A stretch of 64,000 nt of DNA from the NCBI RefSeq assembly GCF_019429525.1, contig NZ_JAHXZL010000013.1, positions 62,001 to 126,000 on the forward strand, given 5' to 3'. Shown piece by piece: positions 54,327 to 61,783 of this stretch (position 1 is its first letter; each line of letters begins with the position of its first letter). Both the position numbers and the translations under genes were made by a program. This DNA is from Sphingomonas folli (GTDB lineage: Bacteria > Pseudomonadota > Alphaproteobacteria > Sphingomonadales > Sphingomonadaceae). The notes below the pieces were generated by a model. The model made no database searches. It was given only the letters and a program-made list of their open reading frames with translations, and was not told the origin of the DNA.

Positions 54327-55268
54327 TCAAGCTGCCGCTGCCGCTCGCCGAGGCGCCGCCCGCACCCCCAGCAGATGGCAGATCGCGTAGCTCAGCTCGG
54401 CGCGGTTCATCGTGTAGAAGTGGAGCTGCTTGACCCCGCCGGCGTAGAGCTTGCGGCACAGCTCGGCCGCCACCGTCGCCGCCACCAGCTGGCGCGCGGC
54501 GGGCAGGTCGTCGAGCCCCTCGAACAGGCGCACCAGCCAGCCCGGCACGTCGGTGCGGCACATCGCCGCCATCCGCTGCACGCCCGCGAAGCTGCCGATC
54601 GGCATGATGCCGGGGACGATCTCGGCGTCGATCCCGGCCGCCGCCGCCGCGTCGCGGTAGCGGAAGAAGGTCTCCGCCTCGAAGAAGAACTGCGTGATCG
54701 CGCGGTGGGCGCCGGCGTCGAGCTTGCGCCGGAGATTGTCGAGGTCACCCGCGAGATCGGCCGAGCTGGGATGGCACTCCGGGTAGGCCGCCACCGAGAT
54801 CTCGAACGGGTGCAGCCGGCGCAGCCCCGCCACCAGCGCGGCGGCGTTCTCATAGCCGCCCGGGTGCGGCGCATAGTCCGCCGCGCCCGCCGGCGGGTCG
54901 CCGCGCAGCGCGACGATGTGGCGCACCCCGGCGGCCCAATATTCCCGCGCGACCGCGTCGATCTCCTCGCGCGTCGCCTCGACGCAGGTGAGATGCGCCG
55001 CGGCGGGCACGTCGGTCTCGCGCGCGATCCGCGCCACGGTGGCGTGGGTGCGATCGCGCGTCGACCCGCCCGCGCCGTAGGTGACCGAGAGGAAGCGCGG
55101 CCCGAGCGGGCAGAGCGTCTCGATCGACTGCCACAGCATCTCCTCCGCCTTCTCGCTCTTGGGCGGCGAGAACTCGAAGCTGACGTCGACGTCGCCGCCG
55201 ACGTCGGCGTAGAGCGGCGCGTCCAGCGCGCGGCGCGCCTCCTCGAGCTGGTTGACCGAGAATGTCAT
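54327..55268 (-). CDS. metF: 5,10-methylenetetrahydrofolate reductase
   Basis: 313 residues from ATG 55268, which overlaps the regulator stop as ATGA. It reduces methylene-THF to methyl-THF, the donor for MetH. Conserved: VSFEFSPPKSEKAEEMLWQS, FLSVTYGAGGSTRDRT, HLTCVEATREE, HIVALRGDPP, ISVAAYPECHPSS, ITQFFFEAETFFRY (FAD-binding region), VPGIMPI and the C-terminal LHFYTMNRAEL. First structural gene after the ArsR-methyltransferase fusion in the methionine operon. Confidence 0.95.
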   Translation of the reverse strand: MTFSVNQLEEARRALDAPLYADVGGDVDVSFEFSPPKSEKAEEMLWQSIETLCPLGPRFLSVTYGAGGSTRDRTHATVARIARETDVPAAAHLTCVEATREEIDAVAREYWAAGVRHIVALRGDPPAGAADYAPHPGGYENAAALVAGLRRLHPFEISVAAYPECHPSSADLAGDLDNLRRKLDAGAHRAITQFFFEAETFFRYRDAAAAAGIDAEIVPGIMPIGSFAGVQRMAAMCRTDVPGWLVRLFEGLDDLPAARQLVAATVAAELCRKLYAGGVKQLHFYTMNRAELSYAICHLLGVRAAPRRAAAAA

Positions 55269-56215
55269 GCCGCCTTCACCTCTCGCCACGGCTCGCCGGC
55301 CTTCCGGCCGAGCCACAATTTCACCGTCAGCTCGCCGCCCTCGAGCGTCTCGATCCGCGTCGGCAGCAGCCCCGCCGCGGCGAACCAGCGCTCGATCTGC
55401 GCGTCCGCGAAGCCCAGCCGCGTGTGCGCGTCGCGCGCGCGCAGCTCCTCGCGGTCGTGCGGCGCGAAGTCAGCGATCAGCAGCCGCCCGCCCGGTGCCA
55501 GCACGCGCGCCGCCTCGCCGATCGCGGCGCCGGGCTGCTGCGCGAAATGCAGCACATGGTGCAGGATCGCCACGTCCGCCGCGCCGTCGCCGAGCGGCAG
55601 CGCGTACAGATCGGCCTGGCGCAGCTCGGCGTTGGCGAGCCCGCGCTCGCCCAGCTTGGCGCGCGCCAGCCGCAGCATCTCGCTGCTCTTGTCGATGCCG
55701 AGCGCGTGGCTGGCGCTCGGCGCGAACAGCTCGATCATCCGGCCCGTGCCGGTGCCGATGTCGATCAGCCGGCCGAGCGGCGCGTCGGCGAGCACGTCGC
55801 GCATCGCCGCCTCGACCTGTTCCTCGGCGACGTGGAGCGAACGGATCGCGTCCCACTGGGCGGCATTGGCCTCGAACCAGCCCGCGGCCGCGGCGGCGCG
55901 GTCGGCGCGCACCGCGGCGAGGCGCGCGAGATCGGCGGCGGCCTCGTCGGTGACGCCGAGCGAGTCGAGCGCGGCGAGCACGGGCGCGAGCCGCCGCCGG
56001 TCGCCGAGCGCGACGAACACCCAGCTGCCCTCCTTGCGCCGCTCGGCCAGTCCGGCGTCGCACAGGATCTTGACGTGGCGCGACACGCGCGGCTGGCTCT
56101 GCCCCAGCACCTGCGCCAGCTCGCCGACCGACAGCTCCATCGCGCCGAGCAGCGCGACGATGCGCAGCCGCGACGAGTCGGCGAGCGCGCTGAAGATGGC
56201 GAGGGCGTGCTTCAT
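55265..56215 (-). CDS. ArsR-family regulator fused to a SAM-dependent methyltransferase domain
   Basis: 316 residues from ATG 56215. Residues 1-85 are an ArsR/SmtB winged helix (FSALADSSRLRIVALLGAME; LGQSQPRVSRHVKILCDAGL). From about 130 a class I methyltransferase follows with LIDIGTGTGRMIELFAPSAS, HALGIDKSSEMLRLARAK, ADVAILHHVLHFAQQP and RLLIADFAPH. It heads the met operon; the methyltransferase domain may sense S-adenosyl-methionine or -homocysteine rather than catalyse. A perfect 20-bp palindrome lies 11 nt upstream of its start. Similar regulators control methionine genes in other Proteobacteria (SahR-type); that equivalence is inference. Confidence 0.88.
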   Translation of the reverse strand: MKHALAIFSALADSSRLRIVALLGAMELSVGELAQVLGQSQPRVSRHVKILCDAGLAERRKEGSWVFVALGDRRRLAPVLAALDSLGVTDEAAADLARLAAVRADRAAAAAGWFEANAAQWDAIRSLHVAEEQVEAAMRDVLADAPLGRLIDIGTGTGRMIELFAPSASHALGIDKSSEMLRLARAKLGERGLANAELRQADLYALPLGDGAADVAILHHVLHFAQQPGAAIGEAARVLAPGGRLLIADFAPHDREELRARDAHTRLGFADAQIERWFAAAGLLPTRIETLEGGELTVKLWLGRKAGEPWREVKAA

Positions 56216-56226
56216 CGGACGAGTAG

Positions 56227-56246
56227 ATATAAAGATATCTTTATAT
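56227..56246. promoter_or_regulatory. Perfect 20-bp palindrome, operator of the met operon
   Basis: atataaagatatctttatat, perfectly self-complementary and strikingly AT-rich in this genome, centred 22 nt upstream of the regulator start codon. Size and symmetry suit an ArsR-type dimer; autoregulation is the natural inference. Confidence 0.8.
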
Positions 56247-56279
56247 GAGGTCAAACGATGGATCGCGGGTATGGAACCT

Positions 56280-56424
56280 CGATCCTCCCCTGCGAGGCGA
56301 GGGGGACCGGCCGAAAGGTGGAGGGGTCAACCGGCCGCATGTGCCGGTAGGTCCACCACCGGCGGCACCCCTTCATCAGCCCTCCGGGCTGCCATCTCCC
56401 CTCGCGGGGCGGGGATCGGGGAGG
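56280..56424. repeat. Inverted repeat upstream of the met operon
   Basis: About 145 nt, a degenerate relative of the elements inside the met operon: gatcctcccctgcgaggcg at the left and ctcccctcgcggggcggg at the right, with ggtggaggggtc inside. It lies between the met promoter and the divergent lipoprotein gene. Confidence 0.65.
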
Positions 56425-56517
56425 CGCCACCTCCGTCTTGAACCTTTCGCCCCGCTGCCGCGTTCGCCAGCAACCCCCGGCTATTGTGCCGGCGTAACGA
56501 ACAGGGGAGAAGAATCC

Positions 56518-56844
56518 ATGAAGCGTATGCTGATCGCCGCCCTCGTCGCCACCTCCGCGATGGGCCTCGCCGCTTGCAGCCAGAAGGCGCAGGACCAGTC
56601 CGCTGCGGCGGCGAACACGATGGCCGCCGACACCGCCGCCACCACGTCGAACGCGGTCGACGACGTCGACGCCGCGACCGATCGCGCGCTCAACTCGGCC
56701 GAGAACAGCCTCGACCGCACCGGCGCCGCGCTGAGCAACGCGGGTGACCGCACCGGCGACGCGCTGAGCAACACCGGCGACCGCGCCGCCGACGCCACCG
56801 GCAACGCGATGGTGCGCGCGGGCGAGAAGCTGCGCGACAAGTGA
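56518..56844 (+). CDS. Small Ala-rich lipoprotein
   Basis: 108 residues from ATG 56518, with GGGGAGA upstream. A lipoprotein signal with lipobox (ALVATSAMGLAACSQ) is followed by a helical, Ala/Asp/Thr-rich region made of imperfect repeats: TGAALSNAGDRTGDALSNTG then DRAADATGNAM, an 11-residue periodicity of the apolipoprotein/LEA kind. Probably an amphipathic envelope or stress lipoprotein. No further family call. Confidence 0.7.
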   Translation: MKRMLIAALVATSAMGLAACSQKAQDQSAAAANTMAADTAATTSNAVDDVDAATDRALNSAENSLDRTGAALSNAGDRTGDALSNTGDRAADATGNAMVRAGEKLRDK

Positions 56845-56908
56845 GCCTGACCGATCCCGCCGCCGCGCCGACGCGCGCGGCGGCGGTCGCCTGTCCGGGA
56901 TGTAGCGC

Positions 56909-57859
56909 ATGACCGATCTCCGCCGCCTCGGCGCCTCCGACCTCAAGATCGCGCCGCTCGTGCTCGGCGGGAACGTGTTCGGCTGGACCGCCGACCGGAC
57001 CGCCAGCCACGCGGTGCTCGACGCCTTCGTCGCGGGCGGCGGCACGATGATCGACACCGCCGACGTCTATTCCGCCTGGGTCGATGGCCACGACGGCGGC
57101 GAGTCGGAGGCGATGATCGGCGACTGGCTGCGCGCGAGCGGCCGGCGCGACCAGGTGCTGATCGCCACCAAGGTCGGCATGCAGCCCGGCGAGGGAGGCG
57201 AGGCGCTCGCCCCCGCGCGGATCGCGGCGGCGTGCGAGGCGTCGCTGCGCCGGCTCGGCACCGACCGGATCGACCTCTATTTCGCGCATCGCGACGATGA
57301 GGCGCAGCCGCAGGAGGCGGTGGCCGAGGCGTTCGCGCGGCTGGTCGCGGCGGGCAAGGTGCGCGTGCTCGGCGCCTCCAACTTCCACGCGGGCCGGCTG
57401 AAATCGGCGGTGGAGACGGCGCGCGCCGCCGGCCTGCCGCACTATCAGGTGCTCCAGCCCGAATATAATCTCGTGACGCGCCACCGGTTCGAGGGCGAGC
57501 TGCAGGACTATTGCGTCACCGAGAATATCGGCGTCGTGCCCTATTCCGCGCTGGCGTCGGGCTTCCTCACCGGCAAGTACCGCGATCGCGGCGATCTGAC
57601 GAAGAGCGTGCGCGGCGCGCGCGTCGCCGAGTGGCTCGAGGGCCGCGGCGCGGCGGTCCTCGCGGCGCTCGACTCGGTCGCGGACGAGAGCGGCGCGACC
57701 CCCGCGCAGGTCGCGCTGGCGTGGCTGATCGCGCAGCCCGGCGTCACCGCGCCGATCGCGAGCGCCACCTCGGCGACGCAGGTCGAGGAGCTGCTCGGCG
57801 CGATGGCGCTGACGCTCTCGCCCGAGCAGCTCGGGCGGCTGACCGACGCGGGCGCCTGA
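56909..57859 (+). CDS. Aldo/keto reductase
   Basis: 316 residues. The catalytic tetrad is recognisable: Asp and Tyr in MIDTADVYSAW, Lys in LIATKVGM and His in IDLYFAHRDD. The NADPH-binding end appears as YSALASGFLTGKYRDRG and IASATSATQVEELLGA. It belongs to the AKR branch of general oxidoreductases (YdjG/tas-like) rather than potassium-channel-beta-like proteins. Substrate unknown. ATG 56909; 64 nt after the lipoprotein gene and perhaps cotranscribed. Confidence 0.88.
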   Translation: MTDLRRLGASDLKIAPLVLGGNVFGWTADRTASHAVLDAFVAGGGTMIDTADVYSAWVDGHDGGESEAMIGDWLRASGRRDQVLIATKVGMQPGEGGEALAPARIAAACEASLRRLGTDRIDLYFAHRDDEAQPQEAVAEAFARLVAAGKVRVLGASNFHAGRLKSAVETARAAGLPHYQVLQPEYNLVTRHRFEGELQDYCVTENIGVVPYSALASGFLTGKYRDRGDLTKSVRGARVAEWLEGRGAAVLAALDSVADESGATPAQVALAWLIAQPGVTAPIASATSATQVEELLGAMALTLSPEQLGRLTDAGA

Positions 57860-57913
57860 CCCGTCGCGCGCGTCTCGCCCGTCGCGCGCGTCTCGCCCGT
57901 CGCGCGCGTCTGA
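57860..57913. repeat. Tandem repeat, 3 x 18 bp
   Basis: Three units of cccgtcgcgcgcgtctcg, the last ending tga instead of tcg, starting at the base after the aldo/keto reductase stop codon. An even three-copy array with no mismatch in the first two units suggests recent slippage. Confidence 0.85.
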
Positions 57914-57930
57914 CCCGCCGTGGCGGGCGC

Positions 57931-58329
57931 TCAGACGGACGCGACGCGCTCGCGCGGATCGGCGCCGAACCGATTGGGGCCGGCGTCACCCGGCTTCAAC
58001 GCGAACAGCAGGTCGACGAGGGCGCCCACGAGCGGGACGATCATGACGAGCAGCCACCAGCCGGACAGACCGATGTCATGGACCCGCCGCACCTTGACCG
58101 CGAGCCCCGGCACCAGGAGCGCGAGCGCCACGGGCAGGCAGGGGGTCACGACTCGGGCATCGTCCGGGTCGACCCGGAGCACGCTCGCGATCGCCGCCGC
58201 GGCGGCCACGGTGGCCAGCAGCGTCGCCAGCGCGACCGCCGCGAACGTCCAATATTCGCGCCGCGTGGATCTCCCGCGAAAGTCCGCGTAGCGGCGGAAA
58301 ACGGTCGCGCGATAGGAGCAGGTAACACT
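57931..58329 (-). pseudogene. DUF805 membrane protein with lost or shifted start
   Basis: The family homology runs from FRRYADFRGRSTRREYW (codons from 58299 downwards) through four hydrophobic stretches to KPGDAGPNRFGADP, a complete DUF805. However, between the conserved start and the upstream in-frame stop (58330-58332) there is no ATG, GTG or TTG. The first usable GTG, at 58209, would delete the conserved N-terminal block and first helix. A GTG at 58328 in another frame suggests a small frameshift near 58300-58320. It stands next to an intact DUF805 gene. Confidence 0.6.
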
Positions 58330-58353
58330 CTATCCCCCGTGTCTCAGGCCGGC

Positions 58354-58848
58354 CTAGGCGGGCAGTCGCGCATGCTCGGTGAGGTCGTAGATCGCGACCT
58401 CGCCGACGGCGGACGCGACGGGGGCGGTCGACGGTCGATCGCACGACGTCGCATCGCCCGCTCGCCTCGCCCCGCGTCCCAGCGCCAGCAGCACCGCCAG
58501 CGCGACCCCGCCGAACGGCAGCGCCAGCAGCAGCAGCCAGCGCGGCGAGAGGCGCAGGTCGCGCAGCCGGCGCGCGCTCACCGCCAGGCTCGGCACCAGC
58601 AGGAGCGGCAGCGCCAGCAGCGGCGCGAGCATGATCGCGAACAGCAACAGCGCGGCGGCGTTGCTCTCGCCCAGGCCGAGCGCCGCGATGAGCCAGGCGA
58701 GCGCATCCTCCGCCAGCCGCGACAGCACGGCCACCGCCGCCAGCACGCCCGCCGCGCCGAGATGGAAGCACCAAAAATCGCGCCGCGTCGCGCGTCCGTC
58801 GAAGTCGGCGTACAGCCGCCACGGTCGGATCCAGTCGTCCACTCGCAC
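58354..58848 (-). CDS. DUF805 membrane protein
   Basis: 164 residues from a GTG at 58848 (GTG 58842 possible). The conserved N-terminal motif WIRPWRLYADFDGRATRRDF is followed by hydrophobic helices (LLLFAIMLAPLLALPLLLVP and RWLLLLALPFGGVALAVLLA) around the SLAVSARRLRDLRLSPRWLL block. The C-terminal tail is polar and acidic and longer than usual, without the G.N.YG.D motif. Inner-membrane protein of unknown function; tandem with the damaged copy at 57931-58329. Confidence 0.72.
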   Translation of the reverse strand: MRVDDWIRPWRLYADFDGRATRRDFWCFHLGAAGVLAAVAVLSRLAEDALAWLIAALGLGESNAAALLLFAIMLAPLLALPLLLVPSLAVSARRLRDLRLSPRWLLLLALPFGGVALAVLLALGRGARRAGDATSCDRPSTAPVASAVGEVAIYDLTEHARLPA

Positions 58849-58939
58849 CCCCCGCCCGCCACGCGGCGGGTCACGGGCGCATCATAGGAGGCTCGCACGA
58901 TGGAGCGTGCCGCGCGCGCGACGAAATGTCGCGCTCGGC

Positions 58940-61471
58940 TCAGGCGGCGATGGCGCGCGCGTCCGGCCCGCCCGCGCCCAGCGCGGCGATGCTGGCCGAG
59001 CTCACCGGGCGGCTGAACAGATAACCCTGGAGATGGGTACAGCCCGCCAGCACCAGCGCGTCGCGCTGCGCGCAGGTCTCCACCCCCTCGGCGACGATCG
59101 CCATGCCGAGCGCCTCGCCCAGGCCGACGATCGCCTTGATGATCGCCCCCGCCGCGCGCGAGCTGTCGAGCCCGCGGACGAAGGACTGGTCGATCTTCAC
59201 CTTGTCGAACGGGAAGCGCTCGAAATAGCTGAGCGACGAATAGCCGGTGCCGAAATCGTCCATCAGGATCTTGATCCCGGCGGCGCGCAGCCGCTCGAGC
59301 TCGACGAAGGTGCGCTCGACGTCGTGCATCACCACGTTCTCGGTCACTTCCAGCTTGAGCCGGTGCGGCGGCAGCCCGCTCGCGGCCAGCGCGTCGGTCA
59401 CCGTGTCGTACACCTCGCCGGCGTGGAACTGCACCGGCGACAGGTTGACCGCGACCGACAGATGCTCGGGCCAGGTCGCGGCATCGACGCACGCCTGACG
59501 CAGGAGCATGCGGCCGAGCGGCACGATCAGCCCGCTCTCCTCGGCGATCGCGATGAACAGGTCGGGCCGGATCGGGCCGCGCGTCGGGTGGGTCCAGCGC
59601 GCCAGCGCCTCGGCGCTCGCCATCGCCCCGGTGTCCACCTTGAGCACGGGCTGGTACAGCAACGTGATCTCGCCGCGCTCCATCGCGCGGCGCAGGTCCA
59701 GCTCGAGCGCGCGCCGGTCGCGCGCCGCCGCGTCCATCGACGGGTGGTAGAAGCAGATCGCGCCGCGCCCGCTGCTCTTCGCCTGGTACAGCGCGACGTC
59801 GCCGCAGTGGCGCAGATCGGAGGTGGAGGCGGCGTGGGTCGGCGCGAGCACGATGCCGAGGCTGGCGCCGAGATGCGCGGTGCCCATCGGCGTCGGGAAG
59901 GGCTGCGCCATCGCCGCGATCACCGCCTCGGCCACGCCGCGCGCGCGCACCGCGGGCGAGTCGCCGATGATGAGGATGATGAACTCGTCGCCGCCGACGC
60001 GCGCGACCAGGTCGGTCGCCTCGACGAGCGCCTGCAGCCGCTCGCCCACCGCCGCCAGCACGAGGTCGCCGGCGACGTGGCCGAACTGGTCGTTGACCGA
60101 CTTGAAGCGGTCGAGGTCGACCGCGAGCAGCGCCAGCTCGGCCCCCGCCGCCATCAGCTCGCCGAGCCGATCGACGTAGCTGTGGCGGTTGACCAGCCCG
60201 GTGAGCGAGTCGAAATGCGCCAGCCGCAGGATCTCCGCCTCGGCGCGACGCACCTCGGTGACGTCCTCGGAAAGACCGAGCAGATATTGCGCGGGGCGGT
60301 CCGGACCGTCGAGCACGATCCGCGTGGTGCGCAGGCTGACGCGCGTGCCGTCGGGGCGGACGAACTCATTCTCGAAATGCTGCTCGGACGCGGGGCTCGC
60401 CAGCGTGGCGCGGTCCTGCTCCTCGAAGCCGTCGCCGCAACGGGGGTAGAGCTCGCGCGCGGTGCGCCCGATCATCTCGGCGCGCGCCATCCCCATCAGC
60501 TGCTCGCCGGCGCGGTTGGTCAGCAGGTAGCGGCCGGTCGCGCTGTCCTTGACGAACAGCATCGCGGGCAGATGATCGATGATGGTGTCGAGGAAGGCGT
60601 GGGTCTCGGCATTCTCGCGCGCCAGCGCGCGGCGGTCGCGGTCGTCGCGCAGGACCAATGTGAGGCAGGGCTCGTCGTCGGGACCGCAGCGCAGCAGCAT
60701 GGTTCCCACCGCCGCGGTGGAGCCGTCGGCGTGGTTGGCGTCGAGCAGGATGCCGCGCGCGACCGGGCCCGTCGCCAGCCCGCGCGCGGCCGCCTCCTCC
60801 CACCCGGGCAGCAGCCGCGCCAGGGGCTGGCCGATCATCTCCGCCGCCCGCCACCCGAGCATCTCCGAGGTGGCGGCGTTGACGAACAGCACCCGGCCGT
60901 CGGCGTCGGCGCACAGCACCGCGTCGGGCAGATGGTCGATCACCTCGCCCGCGATCGCGCCGGCGTCGCGCCGACGACGCGACTCGATCAGGTCGACCGT
61001 GATCGCGGCGAGCGCGGTGAGCAGCGCGCGCTCGTCCGCGCTCAACCCTTCCGGGCGGGTGCGATCGTCGAGCACGCAGAGCGCGCCGAGCTGGTGCCCC
61101 TCGGAGGTGACCAGCGGCGCGCCGGCGTAGAAGCGCAGCCGCGGCCCGTCGGTGACGAGCGCGTGCGCGGCGAAGCGCGGGTCGGCGGCAAGGTCGCGCA
61201 CCTCGAGCAACTCGCGCGCGCCGAGCGTGTGGGTGCAGAAGGCGGAATCGCGGGGCCAATGGTCGGCGGTGATCGCCACGCGCGACTTGAACCAGGCGCG
61301 GTGCTCGTCGATCAGCGACACCGCACTGTACCGTGCCCCGAGCGACAGCGCGGCGACGCGCGCGACATGGTCGAAGCTCGGCTCGGACGCGGTGTCGAGG
61401 ATCTGCAGCCGCGCCAGCGCACGGAGGCGCGCATCTTCGCGTTCGGCAGCAGAAGGCGAGGCCACGGTCAT
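58940..61471 (-). CDS. GAF-PAS-PAS-GGDEF-EAL cyclic-di-GMP enzyme
   Basis: 843 residues. GAF at about 20-165 (FDHVARVAALSLGARYSAVS; GAPLVTSEGHQLGALCVLDD), PAS at about 175-295 and 300-410, GGDEF at about 415-575 with an intact RVGGDEFI active site, EAL at about 590-835 with AEALARW, DDFGTGYSSLSYFERFPFDK and KIDQSFVRGL. Both catalytic signatures look intact, so synthesis and breakdown of c-di-GMP are both possible. No membrane helix: a cytoplasmic sensor. AT-rich promoter-like sequence lies upstream of the ATG at 61471. Confidence 0.92.
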   Translation of the reverse strand: MTVASPSAAEREDARLRALARLQILDTASEPSFDHVARVAALSLGARYSAVSLIDEHRAWFKSRVAITADHWPRDSAFCTHTLGARELLEVRDLAADPRFAAHALVTDGPRLRFYAGAPLVTSEGHQLGALCVLDDRTRPEGLSADERALLTALAAITVDLIESRRRRDAGAIAGEVIDHLPDAVLCADADGRVLFVNAATSEMLGWRAAEMIGQPLARLLPGWEEAAARGLATGPVARGILLDANHADGSTAAVGTMLLRCGPDDEPCLTLVLRDDRDRRALARENAETHAFLDTIIDHLPAMLFVKDSATGRYLLTNRAGEQLMGMARAEMIGRTARELYPRCGDGFEEQDRATLASPASEQHFENEFVRPDGTRVSLRTTRIVLDGPDRPAQYLLGLSEDVTEVRRAEAEILRLAHFDSLTGLVNRHSYVDRLGELMAAGAELALLAVDLDRFKSVNDQFGHVAGDLVLAAVGERLQALVEATDLVARVGGDEFIILIIGDSPAVRARGVAEAVIAAMAQPFPTPMGTAHLGASLGIVLAPTHAASTSDLRHCGDVALYQAKSSGRGAICFYHPSMDAAARDRRALELDLRRAMERGEITLLYQPVLKVDTGAMASAEALARWTHPTRGPIRPDLFIAIAEESGLIVPLGRMLLRQACVDAATWPEHLSVAVNLSPVQFHAGEVYDTVTDALAASGLPPHRLKLEVTENVVMHDVERTFVELERLRAAGIKILMDDFGTGYSSLSYFERFPFDKVKIDQSFVRGLDSSRAAGAIIKAIVGLGEALGMAIVAEGVETCAQRDALVLAGCTHLQGYLFSRPVSSASIAALGAGGPDARAIAA

Positions 61472-61783
61472 GACGACCTGATCGCACGGATGTCTTACGA
61501 AACCATAGCGCCGGGTTTTACAGGCGGGAAAAACTTTTCAAATTGAGTAATTTACATCGGCCAAAGCGTTGCGAAAGCGGCAACCAACAATGGTAATCGT
61601 CGCACGTCAGCATTTCCATTCGCGAGAATTAGCTCTCACGTCGCGAATCTGGTCCGTCCCGCCTGACCTGCCGGCACGCGCGGAGACCGGTTCGGCCTGG
61701 TGGGTGTCAGATTCCGGCCAGGCCGCGCCGGCGCGCGCGGCCGTCGCCCCGCGCGGGCCAGCGTCACCGTTCCCGGCGGCCGA
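61472..61783. other. Intergenic region with promoter-like and palindromic sequence
   Basis: 312 nt between two leftward signalling genes. 61500-61560 is AT-rich (aaaacttttcaaattgagta) and probably holds the promoter of the GGDEF/EAL gene. attcgcga at 61618-61625 and tcgcgaat at 61641-61648 form an 8-bp inverted repeat with a 15-nt spacer. No gene seen. Confidence 0.55.

Noticed and set aside
56216..56280. SAM or SAH riboswitch before the met operon
   Set aside because: Only 11 nt lie between the palindrome and the start codon, and no riboswitch-like conserved core is visible.
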